Source of the DNA: an uncultured Helicobacteraceae bacterium
Lineage (GTDB): Bacteria > Campylobacterota > Campylobacteria > Campylobacterales > Helicobacteraceae
Length of the DNA: 64,000 nt
Direction of reading: 5' to 3'
Assembly: GCA_944323755.1 (NCBI GenBank)
Contig: CALUTR010000001.1
Span: forward strand, 299,459 to 363,458
This document shows positions 29,082 to 38,021 of the stretch, in pieces. Below the pieces are notes generated by a model, which made no database searches, was not told where the DNA came from, and worked only from the letters and a program-made list of their open reading frames with translations. Each line of letters opens with the position of its first letter. Position 1 is the stretch's first letter. A program made the position numbers and the translations under genes.

Positions 29082-31017
29082 TTATTTGCATTATCTCATC
29101 TTCATTTAGGATTTTTATTCCAAGTTCAATTGCTTTATCCATTTTGCTTCCTGCGTTTTGACCAGCTAGCAATATGGTTGTTTTTTTGCTTATGCTTGAG
29201 CTTATTTTTGCACCTAAATTTTCTAACATAATCGCTATTTCATCGCGACTCTTTGATAAAGTGCCTGTGATTACTATTGTTTCACCTTGCAAGATTCCAC
29301 TGTTAGATTTTGCGATTGGTTCAATTATTTTTAATAATTCATCGATTAAATTTTTATTTGTTTCTATAAATGATATAAAAGATTTTGCACTCTCAATCCC
29401 TATACCATCTATTGCCAATAGATCATCATATGTGATTTTAAATACACCTAATCCAAATAATTCTGCAAGTTTTTTGCTAGCACCCTCTCCTATATGCTCA
29501 ATTCCTAATGCATTTATAAAACGCCATAACTGTATGTTTTTTGTCGATTGAATAGAATTTATCATATTTTTTATTTTTTTATCTTTCCAACCTTCCTTGC
29601 CCTGCAATGTCTCTTTGGTAATTTTATATATATCTAAAATATTGCTAATTATTCCTTCTTCAAATAAAAAGTCGATTATTTTATCGCCAAGTCCAGCCAT
29701 ATCCATAGCCTTTTTGCTACAAAAATGAATAATTGAATTTTTCACTCTAGCTTTGCATTGTAGATTTTGGCATTTTATGAGTATATTTTCTATTAGTAAT
29801 TCGCTATTGCATATCGGACAATGAGATGGTTTTTGGATTTTGATTTCATTGCCATTTCGTAACTCTTTTATTGGTTTTATGATTTTTGGGATAACATCTC
29901 CGCTTCTTATTATTAGCACATTGTCATTAATTCTTATATCTTTTTTTTCTATTTCTTCAAAGTTATGCAGGGTCGCTCTGCTTATTGATGCACCTTCTAT
30001 GATCACTGGTTCTAGCTCTGCAACAGGTGTTACAACTCCGCTTCTGCCAACACTAAAGCTAATGTTTAAAATTTTTGTTTGTTTTTCTATCGGAGGGAAC
30101 TTATAAGCTACGGCAAATCGCGGATTTTTAGCTGTGTATCCAAGTGAATTTTGTAATTCTATACTATCTAGTCTAACTACCATTCCATCAAGCATAATAT
30201 CATATGAGTGTCGTATCGAAATAAGTTTATTATAAAAAGATTCCACCTCATTAATGCTATTGCATATTGTGTTTAGTTTTGTATCAATGAAGCCAAAATT
30301 TTTAATCATATTTAATCTATTAAAAAAACTATCCTCTTTAATATCAAAATATCCAAATCCCCAAGGGATAAACTTCAGCTTTCTTTGTTTTGTAATTTTA
30401 GAATCTAATTGTCTTAGGCTTCCTGAAGCGGCATTTCTTGGGTTTGCAAATATATTTTCATTATTTTTTATTCTCTCTTGATTTATGTTTTCAAAATCAT
30501 CTTTATTGATAATTATTTCACCTCTAATTTCTATTTTGTCTTTATATGGAATCTCAAGTGGAATAGAGTGAATCGTTTTTGCATTTTCTAATACATTCTC
30601 ACCGATATTGCCATCACCACGCGTTGCAGCGCTAATTAATACTCCATTTTCGTATATGAGATTTAGACTTGCTCCATCAAATTTTGCATCGCACATAAAT
30701 GTTATTTTTGCATCATTTTTGTTGATTCTATTTTTCCACGCAATCAACTCATCTAAGTTGAATACATCATCTAAACTCCACATACGCTCTATATGTGCAA
30801 TTTTTTCAAAATTTTCTTTTATATCACTCCCAACTCTTTGTGTTGGCGAAGTTTTATCTGTATCATTTGGATTGTTTTTTTCGTATTCTACTAGTTCAAA
30901 ATACAATCTATCATATTCATCATCGCTTGCAATGGGGTCATCTAATACATAATAGTGATGCGCCATTTTTTTAAGAATCTTAGTTTTGGTTTTATAATCG
31001 TGTAAATCTTTAATCAT
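29065..31017 (-). CDS. ligA: NAD-dependent DNA ligase LigA
   Basis: A 650-residue NAD+-dependent ligase for Okazaki fragment joining and repair. The adenylation motif CDAKFDGASLNLIYENG contains the catalytic lysine. An OB fold, a four-cysteine zinc finger (CPIC and CQNLQC), helix-hairpin-helix repeats and a C-terminal BRCT domain (GETIVITGTLSKSRDEI) follow in the usual order. Length is typical. ligA next to cheV, aspS, adk and ppa matches the order recalled in H. pylori (HP0615-0620). Confidence 0.97.
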   Translation of the reverse strand: MIKDLHDYKTKTKILKKMAHHYYVLDDPIASDDEYDRLYFELVEYEKNNPNDTDKTSPTQRVGSDIKENFEKIAHIERMWSLDDVFNLDELIAWKNRINKNDAKITFMCDAKFDGASLNLIYENGVLISAATRGDGNIGENVLENAKTIHSIPLEIPYKDKIEIRGEIIINKDDFENINQERIKNNENIFANPRNAASGSLRQLDSKITKQRKLKFIPWGFGYFDIKEDSFFNRLNMIKNFGFIDTKLNTICNSINEVESFYNKLISIRHSYDIMLDGMVVRLDSIELQNSLGYTAKNPRFAVAYKFPPIEKQTKILNISFSVGRSGVVTPVAELEPVIIEGASISRATLHNFEEIEKKDIRINDNVLIIRSGDVIPKIIKPIKELRNGNEIKIQKPSHCPICNSELLIENILIKCQNLQCKARVKNSIIHFCSKKAMDMAGLGDKIIDFLFEEGIISNILDIYKITKETLQGKEGWKDKKIKNMINSIQSTKNIQLWRFINALGIEHIGEGASKKLAELFGLGVFKITYDDLLAIDGIGIESAKSFISFIETNKNLIDELLKIIEPIAKSNSGILQGETIVITGTLSKSRDEIAIMLENLGAKISSSISKKTTILLAGQNAGSKMDKAIELGIKILNEDEIMQIINMKL

Positions 31018-31027
31018 ATTTTTTCTT

Positions 31028-31368
31028 TCAATTTTTTATCCAATACGCCATACAGAAACACAGGATAATAGTGCATATAATAAGTCTTGTGTAGCTATCT
31101 CTATCTTCATCATTATGTCTTAAATATGGAAACATAAAATACATTGCATAGCTTTGCAATAAAAATACAGGTAAATTCTCCCATTTCACTCTATTATCAT
31201 ATATAGATCCAGAATAGGCAAATACTGAGTTTGGGAAAACTATTATAGCGCATATGCCAATATGAAATTTCTATTATTCGTGCAAGCAATGCTTTTAGCT
31301 TCTAATTTTGGCATAATAACAAAATAGAGAATGCATTCTACTGCTACAATAATTATTATTTCAAACAT
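31028..31368 (-). pseudogene. Frameshifted small membrane protein gene
   Basis: On the minus strand an ATG at 31368 opens a hydrophobic protein (MFEIIIIVAVECILYFVIMP, then NNRNFIL) that stops soon after a frame break near 31250-31260. In the next frame it continues with a long plausible tail (GICAIIVFPNSVFAYSG, later YAMYFMFPYLRHNDEDRD, then a last hydrophobic helix ending AYWIKN) to a stop at 31028-31030. Joined, it would be about 113 residues with two or three membrane segments. It lies just upstream of ligA. The family is not recognised. It could be a decayed gene or, less likely, a sequencing error. Confidence 0.55.
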
Positions 31369-31446
31369 AAAAGCTTTACTATCCAAATGCAAAATTTTTA
31401 AAGTTAAAATTATATAATAATCAAAATCTCTTTGAAGGAAACTAAG

Positions 31447-32394
31447 TTGGTTAATAAAATTGTAGAAAATACAGAGCTGCACTTGTTAAATGAGGTTCAG
31501 TTTTTATGTTTTTTGCTTGAAGAAGATGGTGAGTTGTATGCGACAAATGTATTTAAGGTTCGCGAGGTAGTTCATTACACCGATGTAATAACAAAAACAG
31601 AAGGTGAAGATAATGATGTCGTCCTTGGATTTATATCTATGCGTGGCGAATCTATACCACTGCTTGATTTAAGAAGATGGCTTTATTATAACCCAGAATC
31701 TAGAATAAATAACCTTAAAGAATTTTCCATCAATTCAAGCAAAGAGCTTGTTGTTATATGTGAGTTTAGTGGATATACAGTTGGGCTTAGAATTTATTCA
31801 GTAAAGAGAATTATACAACGAAATTGGAGTGAGGTTGTTACAGGAAGTGAATATGGATTCCAAAAGAATGGCAAAGTCGTAGCCACTACAAAATTTGATG
31901 ATGGTAAAATAGTTCAAGTTTTAGATGTTGAGAAAATGCTTAGCGAAGTATTCCCTATGGTTAATGGTGATGAGCATATCGGTATGCAGACGCTTGAGAG
32001 GATTCATAGCAATAAAATTATACTTTTAGCTGAAGATTCTATGTCTGTTACAAAATCAATGCAATTTATTTTAGAAAAGCTTGGTTTAAAATATTATACT
32101 TTTCCAAATGGTAATTGTTTGATGAAGTTTTTGCATCAGACAGATGAGCTTTATTCAATTGGTGCTGTTATTACAGACTTAGAGATGCCTGTTACATCTG
32201 GTTTTGAGGTGTTAAAACAAATTAAAAATAGTAAAGAATTGCAGCATATACCTGTAATTATTAATACTTCAATGAGTAGCGAATCTAACATACAGATGGC
32301 AAAGTCGCTAAGAGCAGATGCGTTTATTACAAAATTAAAAGCTACGGAAATTGAGTTTGAGCTAAGAAAAATACTAGAGCATACCAGTTTGTAG
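31447..32394 (+). CDS. cheV: Chemotaxis coupling protein CheV (CheW-REC)
   Basis: About 315 residues. The N-terminal CheW-like domain (about 10-170) is recognisable by LYATNVFKVREVV and the GLRIYSVKRII strand. The C-terminal receiver domain (about 195-315) has acidic residues in LLAEDSMS, the phospho-acceptor Asp in VITDLEMP and the switch region INTSMSS. CheV proteins couple receptors to CheA and can act as phosphate sinks. TTG at 31447 fits AAGGAA at 31435-31440; an upstream TTG at 31432 is in frame but has no RBS. Position next to ligA and aspS points to the H. pylori cheV2 slot (from memory). Confidence 0.9.
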   Translation: MVNKIVENTELHLLNEVQFLCFLLEEDGELYATNVFKVREVVHYTDVITKTEGEDNDVVLGFISMRGESIPLLDLRRWLYYNPESRINNLKEFSINSSKELVVICEFSGYTVGLRIYSVKRIIQRNWSEVVTGSEYGFQKNGKVVATTKFDDGKIVQVLDVEKMLSEVFPMVNGDEHIGMQTLERIHSNKIILLAEDSMSVTKSMQFILEKLGLKYYTFPNGNCLMKFLHQTDELYSIGAVITDLEMPVTSGFEVLKQIKNSKELQHIPVIINTSMSSESNIQMAKSLRADAFITKLKATEIEFELRKILEHTSL

Positions 32395-32439
32395 TTTTTT
32401 GCTAGAATCGCGAATTTAATTTTATTTTGGGAATTTTAA

Positions 32440-34194
32440 ATGCTTAGAACACATTTATGTAGTAATTTAGATGAAAAAAATATTGGAGAGAGTGTAAAAC
32501 TTTGTGGTTGGTGTAACACTTATAGAGATCATGGTGGCGTTATTTTTATTGATTTGAGGGATAAAAGCGGGATTATTCAGTTGGTTTGTGATCCAAATAG
32601 TCCAGCTTATGATAGTGCAAGTTTAGTGCGCGATGAGTTTGTTTTAATTACAGAAGGTGTTGTTAGGGCGCGTGGTGCAGGATTGGAAAATCCGAAATTA
32701 AAAACTGGAAAAATTGAAGTTGTATTGAATTCATTAATTATAGAAAATAAAAGTCAAACACCGCCAATTACGATAGGTGATCCAAATACAAATGAGGAAT
32801 TAAGGCTTAAGTATCGATATTTAGATTTGCGCTCTAGAGAATCTTTTAATATCTTTAAATTACGAAGCGATATAACTCTTAAAGCTAGAGAATGTCTAGG
32901 TAAGTTGGATTTTTTAGAAGTTGAGACACCTATTTTAACTAGAGCTACGCCAGAGGGTGCTAGAGACTATTTGGTTCCAAGTAGAGTGTATAATGGAGAA
33001 TTTTTTGCATTGCCTCAAAGTCCGCAATTATTTAAACAATTACTTATGGTTGGCGGTTTTGATAGGTATTTTCAAATTGCAAAATGTTTTAGAGATGAAG
33101 ATTTAAGGGCAGATAGACAGCCAGAATTTAGCCAAATTGATGTTGAGATGAGTTTTTGTGATCAAGATGATGTAATAAATATCGCAGAAACTTTACTAAA
33201 AGATATATTTAGTGTTTGCGGATACGATATAAAGATACCTTTTATGCGTATGCCATATAGTGAGGCTATGGAAAAATATGGAAGTGATAAGCCAGATTTA
33301 CGCTTTGAGCTACCTTTGGTTGATATTGGTGATTGCTTTGTGGATTCTAATAATGATATTTTTAAAAATATTGCTAGTAATTTAGATATTAATAGATTTA
33401 AAGCGTTAAAAGTGCCAAATGGAGATAGTTTCTTTACTAGAAAATTACTTGGTGAATGTGATGATTTTGTAAGGAAATTTGGTGCAAAAGGTCTTGCTTA
33501 TATTCAAGCTAGAGATGGTGAGCTAAAAGGTCCTATTATTAAATTTTTAAGTGATTCATCTTTAGAAAAAATGAAAATTTTATTAGATATCAAAGATGGT
33601 GATATTGTGTTTTTTGGTGCAGGGGAAAAGCACTTAATATGGGATTATATGGGAAGGTTTAGATTGAAAATTGCATCTATGATGAATTTGATTAATCAAG
33701 ATGAATTTAAATTCTTGTGGGTTGTTGATTTTCCTATGTTTGAATATTCTGATAATCGTTTAAAAGCATTACATCACCCTTTTACAATGCCAGATAATAT
33801 TAATGAAAGCGATCCATTGAAAATTAATTCCATTGCTTATGATGTAGTACTAAATGGTATAGAATTAGGTGGTGGAAGTATTAGAAATCATAAATTTGAT
33901 ATTCAAAAGAAAATATTTGCTTTATTAGGTATTGATGAAAAAGAGGCAAATCAAAAGTTTGGTTTTCTACTTGAGGCATTGAGTTATGGTGCTCCACCAC
34001 ACGGCGGATTTGCTATCGGGCTTGATAGATTGGTTATGTTGCTTACGAAACAAAATAGCATTAGAGATGTTATAGCCTTTCCAAAAACTCAAAAATCTAC
34101 TTGTTTGCTAACAAATGCTCCAAGTAGTGTTGATAGGGCGCAACTAAATGAGCTTGGTTTAAGGGTAAAAGATAATAGAGAAAATAAGGAGTAA
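32440..34194 (+). CDS. aspS: Aspartyl-tRNA synthetase
   Basis: A 584-residue class IIb synthetase. The N-terminal OB fold has [21 protein letters not shown], and the catalytic domain has motif 2 around [20 protein letters not shown] and motif 3 [13 protein letters not shown]. The long GAD insertion of bacterial AspRS is present. In H. pylori the AspRS is non-discriminating, charging both tRNA-Asp and tRNA-Asn, with GatCAB correcting the latter; by analogy this one probably does too. Start ATG after TTGGGAATTTTAA. Followed by adk with a 2-bp gap. Confidence 0.95.
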   Translation: MLRTHLCSNLDEKNIGESVKLCGWCNTYRDHGGVIFIDLRDKSGIIQLVCDPNSPAYDSASLVRDEFVLITEGVVRARGAGLENPKLKTGKIEVVLNSLIIENKSQTPPITIGDPNTNEELRLKYRYLDLRSRESFNIFKLRSDITLKARECLGKLDFLEVETPILTRATPEGARDYLVPSRVYNGEFFALPQSPQLFKQLLMVGGFDRYFQIAKCFRDEDLRADRQPEFSQIDVEMSFCDQDDVINIAETLLKDIFSVCGYDIKIPFMRMPYSEAMEKYGSDKPDLRFELPLVDIGDCFVDSNNDIFKNIASNLDINRFKALKVPNGDSFFTRKLLGECDDFVRKFGAKGLAYIQARDGELKGPIIKFLSDSSLEKMKILLDIKDGDIVFFGAGEKHLIWDYMGRFRLKIASMMNLINQDEFKFLWVVDFPMFEYSDNRLKALHHPFTMPDNINESDPLKINSIAYDVVLNGIELGGGSIRNHKFDIQKKIFALLGIDEKEANQKFGFLLEALSYGAPPHGGFAIGLDRLVMLLTKQNSIRDVIAFPKTQKSTCLLTNAPSSVDRAQLNELGLRVKDNRENKE

Positions 34195-34196
34195 AA

Positions 34197-34769
34197 ATGA
34201 AAAAATTATTTTTAATCATTGGGGCACCTGGAAGCGGTAAAACTACTGATGCACAGCATATCGCAAATAATAATAGTGATTTAATTGTGCATTGCTCTAC
34301 AGGGGATTTATTAAGAGAGGAAGTGGCAAAAGAAAGTGATCTTGGTAGAACTATAGATTCATATATATCAAAAGGGAATCTTGTTCCATTAGAAATTGTT
34401 GTAAATACTATTTTATCTGCATTAAAAAGTGCACCAAAAGATGTGATCTTAATAGATGGCTATCCTAGAAGTGTAGAGCAAATGGAAGCTTTAAATGATA
34501 TGTTAAAAATTCAAGATGATGTAAAGTTGGTTAGTGTGATAGAGGTTGTTGTAAGCGAAAAAACTGCAAGCGATAGGGTATTAGGTAGGGCTAGAGGCAG
34601 TGATGATAATATAGAAGTGTTTAAAAATAGAATGAAGGTATATACAGATCCATTGATTCAGATACAAGATTTTTACAATAATCTTGGAATCTTAAAAAAG
34701 ATTGATGGGGAGAGAAACATACAAGAAATAGTAGATGAAATGGAAGCTTTTATAAAAAGTAAAATTTAA
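34197..34769 (+). CDS. adk: Adenylate kinase
   Basis: A 190-residue short-type adenylate kinase interconverting ATP+AMP and 2 ADP. The P-loop is [12 protein letters not shown] (residues 9-20), the NMP-binding motif [10 protein letters not shown] and the signature LIDGYPRS follow. The LID is short without a zinc finger, as in other short forms. The Thr-Asp after the P-loop Lys-Thr is slightly unusual. It lies between aspS and ppa, an order shared with H. pylori as I recall. Confidence 0.94.
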   Translation: MKKLFLIIGAPGSGKTTDAQHIANNNSDLIVHCSTGDLLREEVAKESDLGRTIDSYISKGNLVPLEIVVNTILSALKSAPKDVILIDGYPRSVEQMEALNDMLKIQDDVKLVSVIEVVVSEKTASDRVLGRARGSDDNIEVFKNRMKVYTDPLIQIQDFYNNLGILKKIDGERNIQEIVDEMEAFIKSKI

Positions 34770-34779
34770 GGAGAGTAAA

Positions 34780-35298
34780 ATGAATTTAGATAAAATCGGA
34801 TATGGCACGAAAGACTATGTAAATGCAGTTATTGAGATACCTTATGGTTCAAGTGTTAAGTATGAAATTGACAAAGAAAGTGGAGCTGTTTTTGTCGATA
34901 GGGTAATGTATAGTGCTGTATATTATCCAGCGAATTATGGTTTTGTCCCAAATACGCTTGCAGATGATGGTGATCCACTTGATATCTTAGTTCTAAATCA
35001 ATATCCATTGCAAGCAGGTAGTGTGATTAGATGTAGATTAATAGGTGTATTGATAATGGAAGATGAAAGTGGTATGGATGAGAAAATCTTAGCACTTCCA
35101 ATTAACAAGGTTGATCCAAATTATTCAAACATAGATAGCATTGATGATGTAGCGGAATCCACTCTTGCTAGGATTAAGAATTTCTTTGAAACATATAAAA
35201 TGTTAGAAAAAGATAAATGGGTAAAAGTAAAAAACTATGAAGATAAAGCTAGGGCATATGAGATTTTAGAATCTTGTATTAAAAATTATAAAAGTTAG
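34780..35298 (+). CDS. ppa: Inorganic pyrophosphatase
   Basis: A 172-residue family I soluble pyrophosphatase that drives biosynthetic reactions by removing PPi. The metal-binding signature DDGDPLDILVL is intact (around 64-74), with the YPANYGFVPNTL strand before it and DKWVKVKNYEDK after. Start ATG after AAGGAGAG. Confidence 0.96.
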   Translation: MNLDKIGYGTKDYVNAVIEIPYGSSVKYEIDKESGAVFVDRVMYSAVYYPANYGFVPNTLADDGDPLDILVLNQYPLQAGSVIRCRLIGVLIMEDESGMDEKILALPINKVDPNYSNIDSIDDVAESTLARIKNFFETYKMLEKDKWVKVKNYEDKARAYEILESCIKNYKS

Positions 35299-35301
35299 TA
35301 T

Positions 35302-36711
35302 ATGCAGGAGTTACTTAATCTCGCAATAGAACGCTCACTTCTTTCGGCTATTCTTTATGATCCTAGTATTTTTGGTGATTATGAAGAAAGGCTAGAATCT
35401 AGCGATTTTGGCTATAAAAATCATAGTGAAATTTTTAGGGCTATGAAAGAGCTTTATCGCCTTGATCTACCTATAACTGGAGAGTTTATTAGAAAAAAAG
35501 TGTCATTAAATATAGATGATGATATGTCTGAAATATTTGCTACAGCACCGATTGCTGATATTGAAGCCTATATCAAAGAGATTAAAGATTTATCACTAAA
35601 ACGAAAATTGCATCATTTAGCAAATGTAATAAAAGACAGAAGTTTAGCTAAAGATATTGCATCTATTGATATCATAAATGATATTGAGAGTGAGATATTT
35701 AGTATTCAAAGCAATTCTCAAAATAGAGAATTTAGAAAATTTGGTGATGTAGTATCATCTATGCTTTCTGAAGTAGCTAATTTAAAAGAGCGTGGTAATT
35801 CATTTCAAATTGGTATAGATACTGGTTTTAGTGAATTAAATAAAATGACAACAGGTTTCAATAAAGGTGAATTAATAATTCTTGCTGCTCGTCCTGCTAT
35901 GGGAAAAACTGCACTTGCATTAAATATGGCTATACCAACCCTTAAAAAAAGTAAAGGGGTTGCATTTTTTAGTCTTGAGATGGGGGCAGAGCAGCTTGCA
36001 TTAAGAGTTATGTCATTTATGTGCAAGATTCCACTTCAAAAGCTTAGAATAGGAGATTTAGGTGCTAAACAATGGCAATTTTTTCATGATAAATGTAATG
36101 AATTTTCATCGTGGAAGTTTTATATCGATGATACTGGTGGATTAAATATTACTCATTTACGAAGCAAATTGAGAAAATTAAAACTTAGAGACCCAAGTTT
36201 ATCACTTGTCATTGTTGATTATTTGCAAATTATGAGTGGAATAAATAATAAAGATAGACATTTAGAGGTCGCAGAAATATCTAGAGGATTAAAGATACTT
36301 GCACGCGAACTTGAAGTGCCAATCATTGCGCTAAGTCAATTAAATAGAAGTCTAGAGACTAGAGGGGATAGACGTCCTACACTAAGTGATTTAAGGGAGT
36401 CAGGATCAATAGAACAAGATGCTGATATTATTTTATTTATTTATCGTGATGCTTATTATAAAAGAAAAGATGCAAAAGAAAATATAGAGCGTGCTAAAAA
36501 AGAAGGAAAGCAATTGCCAAAAGAAGAGATTCCAATGGAGCAAGAAATAGAAGAGGTAGAGCTTATAATTGGTAAACATAGAAATGGTCCAATTGGAACA
36601 GTAAAGCTACAAATGCACACAATATATACTTATTTTACAAGTATTGCAAAAGATGAAATTGAGTATCAAGATACAAAGATAGAGGATGAAGTAGATTTAA
36701 TGCCAATATAA
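35302..36711 (+). CDS. dnaB: Replicative DNA helicase DnaB
   Basis: A 469-residue hexameric helicase. The N-terminal domain (ERSLLSAILYDPSIF) is followed by the RecA-like domain with Walker A ARPAMGKTALALN, H1a FFSLEMGAEQL, Walker B LVIVDYLQIM and the SQLNRSLETRGDRRP arginine-finger region. The gene starts 3 bp after ppa. In H. pylori, as I recall, dnaB is followed directly by comEC; here about 9.7 kb of glycan and restriction genes lie between. Confidence 0.96.
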   Translation: MQELLNLAIERSLLSAILYDPSIFGDYEERLESSDFGYKNHSEIFRAMKELYRLDLPITGEFIRKKVSLNIDDDMSEIFATAPIADIEAYIKEIKDLSLKRKLHHLANVIKDRSLAKDIASIDIINDIESEIFSIQSNSQNREFRKFGDVVSSMLSEVANLKERGNSFQIGIDTGFSELNKMTTGFNKGELIILAARPAMGKTALALNMAIPTLKKSKGVAFFSLEMGAEQLALRVMSFMCKIPLQKLRIGDLGAKQWQFFHDKCNEFSSWKFYIDDTGGLNITHLRSKLRKLKLRDPSLSLVIVDYLQIMSGINNKDRHLEVAEISRGLKILARELEVPIIALSQLNRSLETRGDRRPTLSDLRESGSIEQDADIILFIYRDAYYKRKDAKENIERAKKEGKQLPKEEIPMEQEIEEVELIIGKHRNGPIGTVKLQMHTIYTYFTSIAKDEIEYQDTKIEDEVDLMPI

Positions 36712-36721
36712 GGGAGGATTA

Positions 36722-37966
36722 ATGTCTAATAGAAAATATTTTGATTATGTGTTTATTGCGGTTGTTGCATTATTTTTATGCACTGCTAGTATTCGTCCAA
36801 GTGTGCAAATCATTAGTGTAATGATGCTTTTGTTGCTACTTGGTTATTATTGTTATTTTAAGTTAAGCAAACAAAGAGATCAGATATTTGCATTAAATAA
36901 GAATGAAATATTTGTATTTTTAGGCTTTCTTTTTATGTCTATTAGTATTATTCCATCATTATTGGTAAATAATTCTTTATCAGTTGGCTTTAGAGAGCTA
37001 GATATTCCATCTAAATATTTATTATTTGCAATCATTGCATTGCTATTATTTAAGCTAAAGCCTAGAATCTCTAGCGATATTTTGATGTATATTATTGGGA
37101 TTTCTGGTTTTATTTTTGGCTTGATTGCTATTTTTCATATTTTTATTTTTCCACAAATGTTATATCACGGAAGATTCACTGGCTATAGTGGTATCAATGA
37201 AACTGGATTTATATGTGGTATCCTTAGCGTGATCAATGCATCTTTAGTGTTGTATCGCAAGAATAAATTATTTTTTTTAAGCGCTGGTATATTGTCTTTT
37301 ATAGGAGTTGTTGGTTCTGGGCTTAGAGGATCATTGCTAGCTGTTTTGTTTAGCCTTTTTGTGATTTTTGTAATTTATTGTTTTTGGAATAGAAGTTCAT
37401 TAAAACTTGCTATGAAATTCATTATATTTATTGTTGTTTCATTTCTTGCTATTACTTATATAGTTTATGATAAGCTGCCAACTGATAGGATAGGCTATAC
37501 AAAAGAGGAGCTAGATTCAATTAGTAGTGGCGATTATAATACTTCAATTGGTTTTAGATTGATAATGTATAAGGAAGCATTGGCGATGTTTGCACTTTCA
37601 CCTATCATAGGAATGAGTGCTAAGAGTCAAGCTGATAATGCAGAAAAAATAGCAAATATAAGCGGCTTTAATAACATTGTAGAATTAGCAAAAAAAGGTC
37701 CAATATTTGGCAAAAAACACAATGATATTTTAAATACATTAGCAACCAAGGGGCTTATAGGCTTTGCTAGTTTGATATTGCTTTATTTTGCTCTTACAAA
37801 AATGATTTTAGCATCAAATAGTAATTCTATCCGTGTAGCTGGGGGGGGCAGCATCTTGTATTGCTTGCTTGCAGGATTAAGCGGCGATCCTTTAAGTGGA
37901 CATACAGAATCTACATTTTTTGCACTTCTTTTATTGTTTATGTTAAATACAGAATCTTACAGCTAA
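36722..37966 (+). CDS. O-antigen ligase/polymerase family protein, phase-variable tract
   Basis: A 414-residue membrane protein with about eleven hydrophobic helices and WaaL/Wzy_C features: GRFTGYSGINETGF, GSGLRGSLLAV, the periplasmic loop with SIGFRLIMYKEAL and the KKHNDILNTLATKG motif. It may ligate an O-chain to lipid A-core or polymerise repeats; which one is uncertain. A G8 run at 37841-37848 (about residue 374) lies in frame. Gain or loss of one G would remove the last 40 residues, including the final helices, so it is probably switchable. In the given sequence the frame is intact. ATG follows AGGGAGGA. Confidence 0.85.
   Translation: MSNRKYFDYVFIAVVALFLCTASIRPSVQIISVMMLLLLLGYYCYFKLSKQRDQIFALNKNEIFVFLGFLFMSISIIPSLLVNNSLSVGFRELDIPSKYLLFAIIALLLFKLKPRISSDILMYIIGISGFIFGLIAIFHIFIFPQMLYHGRFTGYSGINETGFICGILSVINASLVLYRKNKLFFLSAGILSFIGVVGSGLRGSLLAVLFSLFVIFVIYCFWNRSSLKLAMKFIIFIVVSFLAITYIVYDKLPTDRIGYTKEELDSISSGDYNTSIGFRLIMYKEALAMFALSPIIGMSAKSQADNAEKIANISGFNNIVELAKKGPIFGKKHNDILNTLATKGLIGFASLILLYFALTKMILASNSNSIRVAGGGSILYCLLAGLSGDPLSGHTESTFFALLLLFMLNTESYS
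37841..37848 (+). repeat. G8 homopolymer (contingency tract)
   Basis: Eight consecutive G in a genome where runs of three are uncommon. Such tracts cause slipped-strand phase variation in Helicobacter and Campylobacter. Confidence 0.85.
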
Positions 37967-37997
37967 ATAATTATTTTTTACAACCATTAAATAGTTT

Positions 37998-38018
37998 CTA
38001 CCCTTTTGTAAGGGGTAG
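37998..38018 (+). promoter_or_regulatory. Hairpin covering the Shine-Dalgarno of the next gene
   Basis: A 9-bp stem (CTACCCTTT with AAGGGGTAG, one G-U pair) and a 3-base TGT loop. The AAGGGG Shine-Dalgarno (38010-38015) for the ATG at 38022 lies wholly within the 3' arm. No T run follows, so a terminator is less likely than control of translation. Confidence 0.55.
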
Positions 38019-38021
38019 AAT

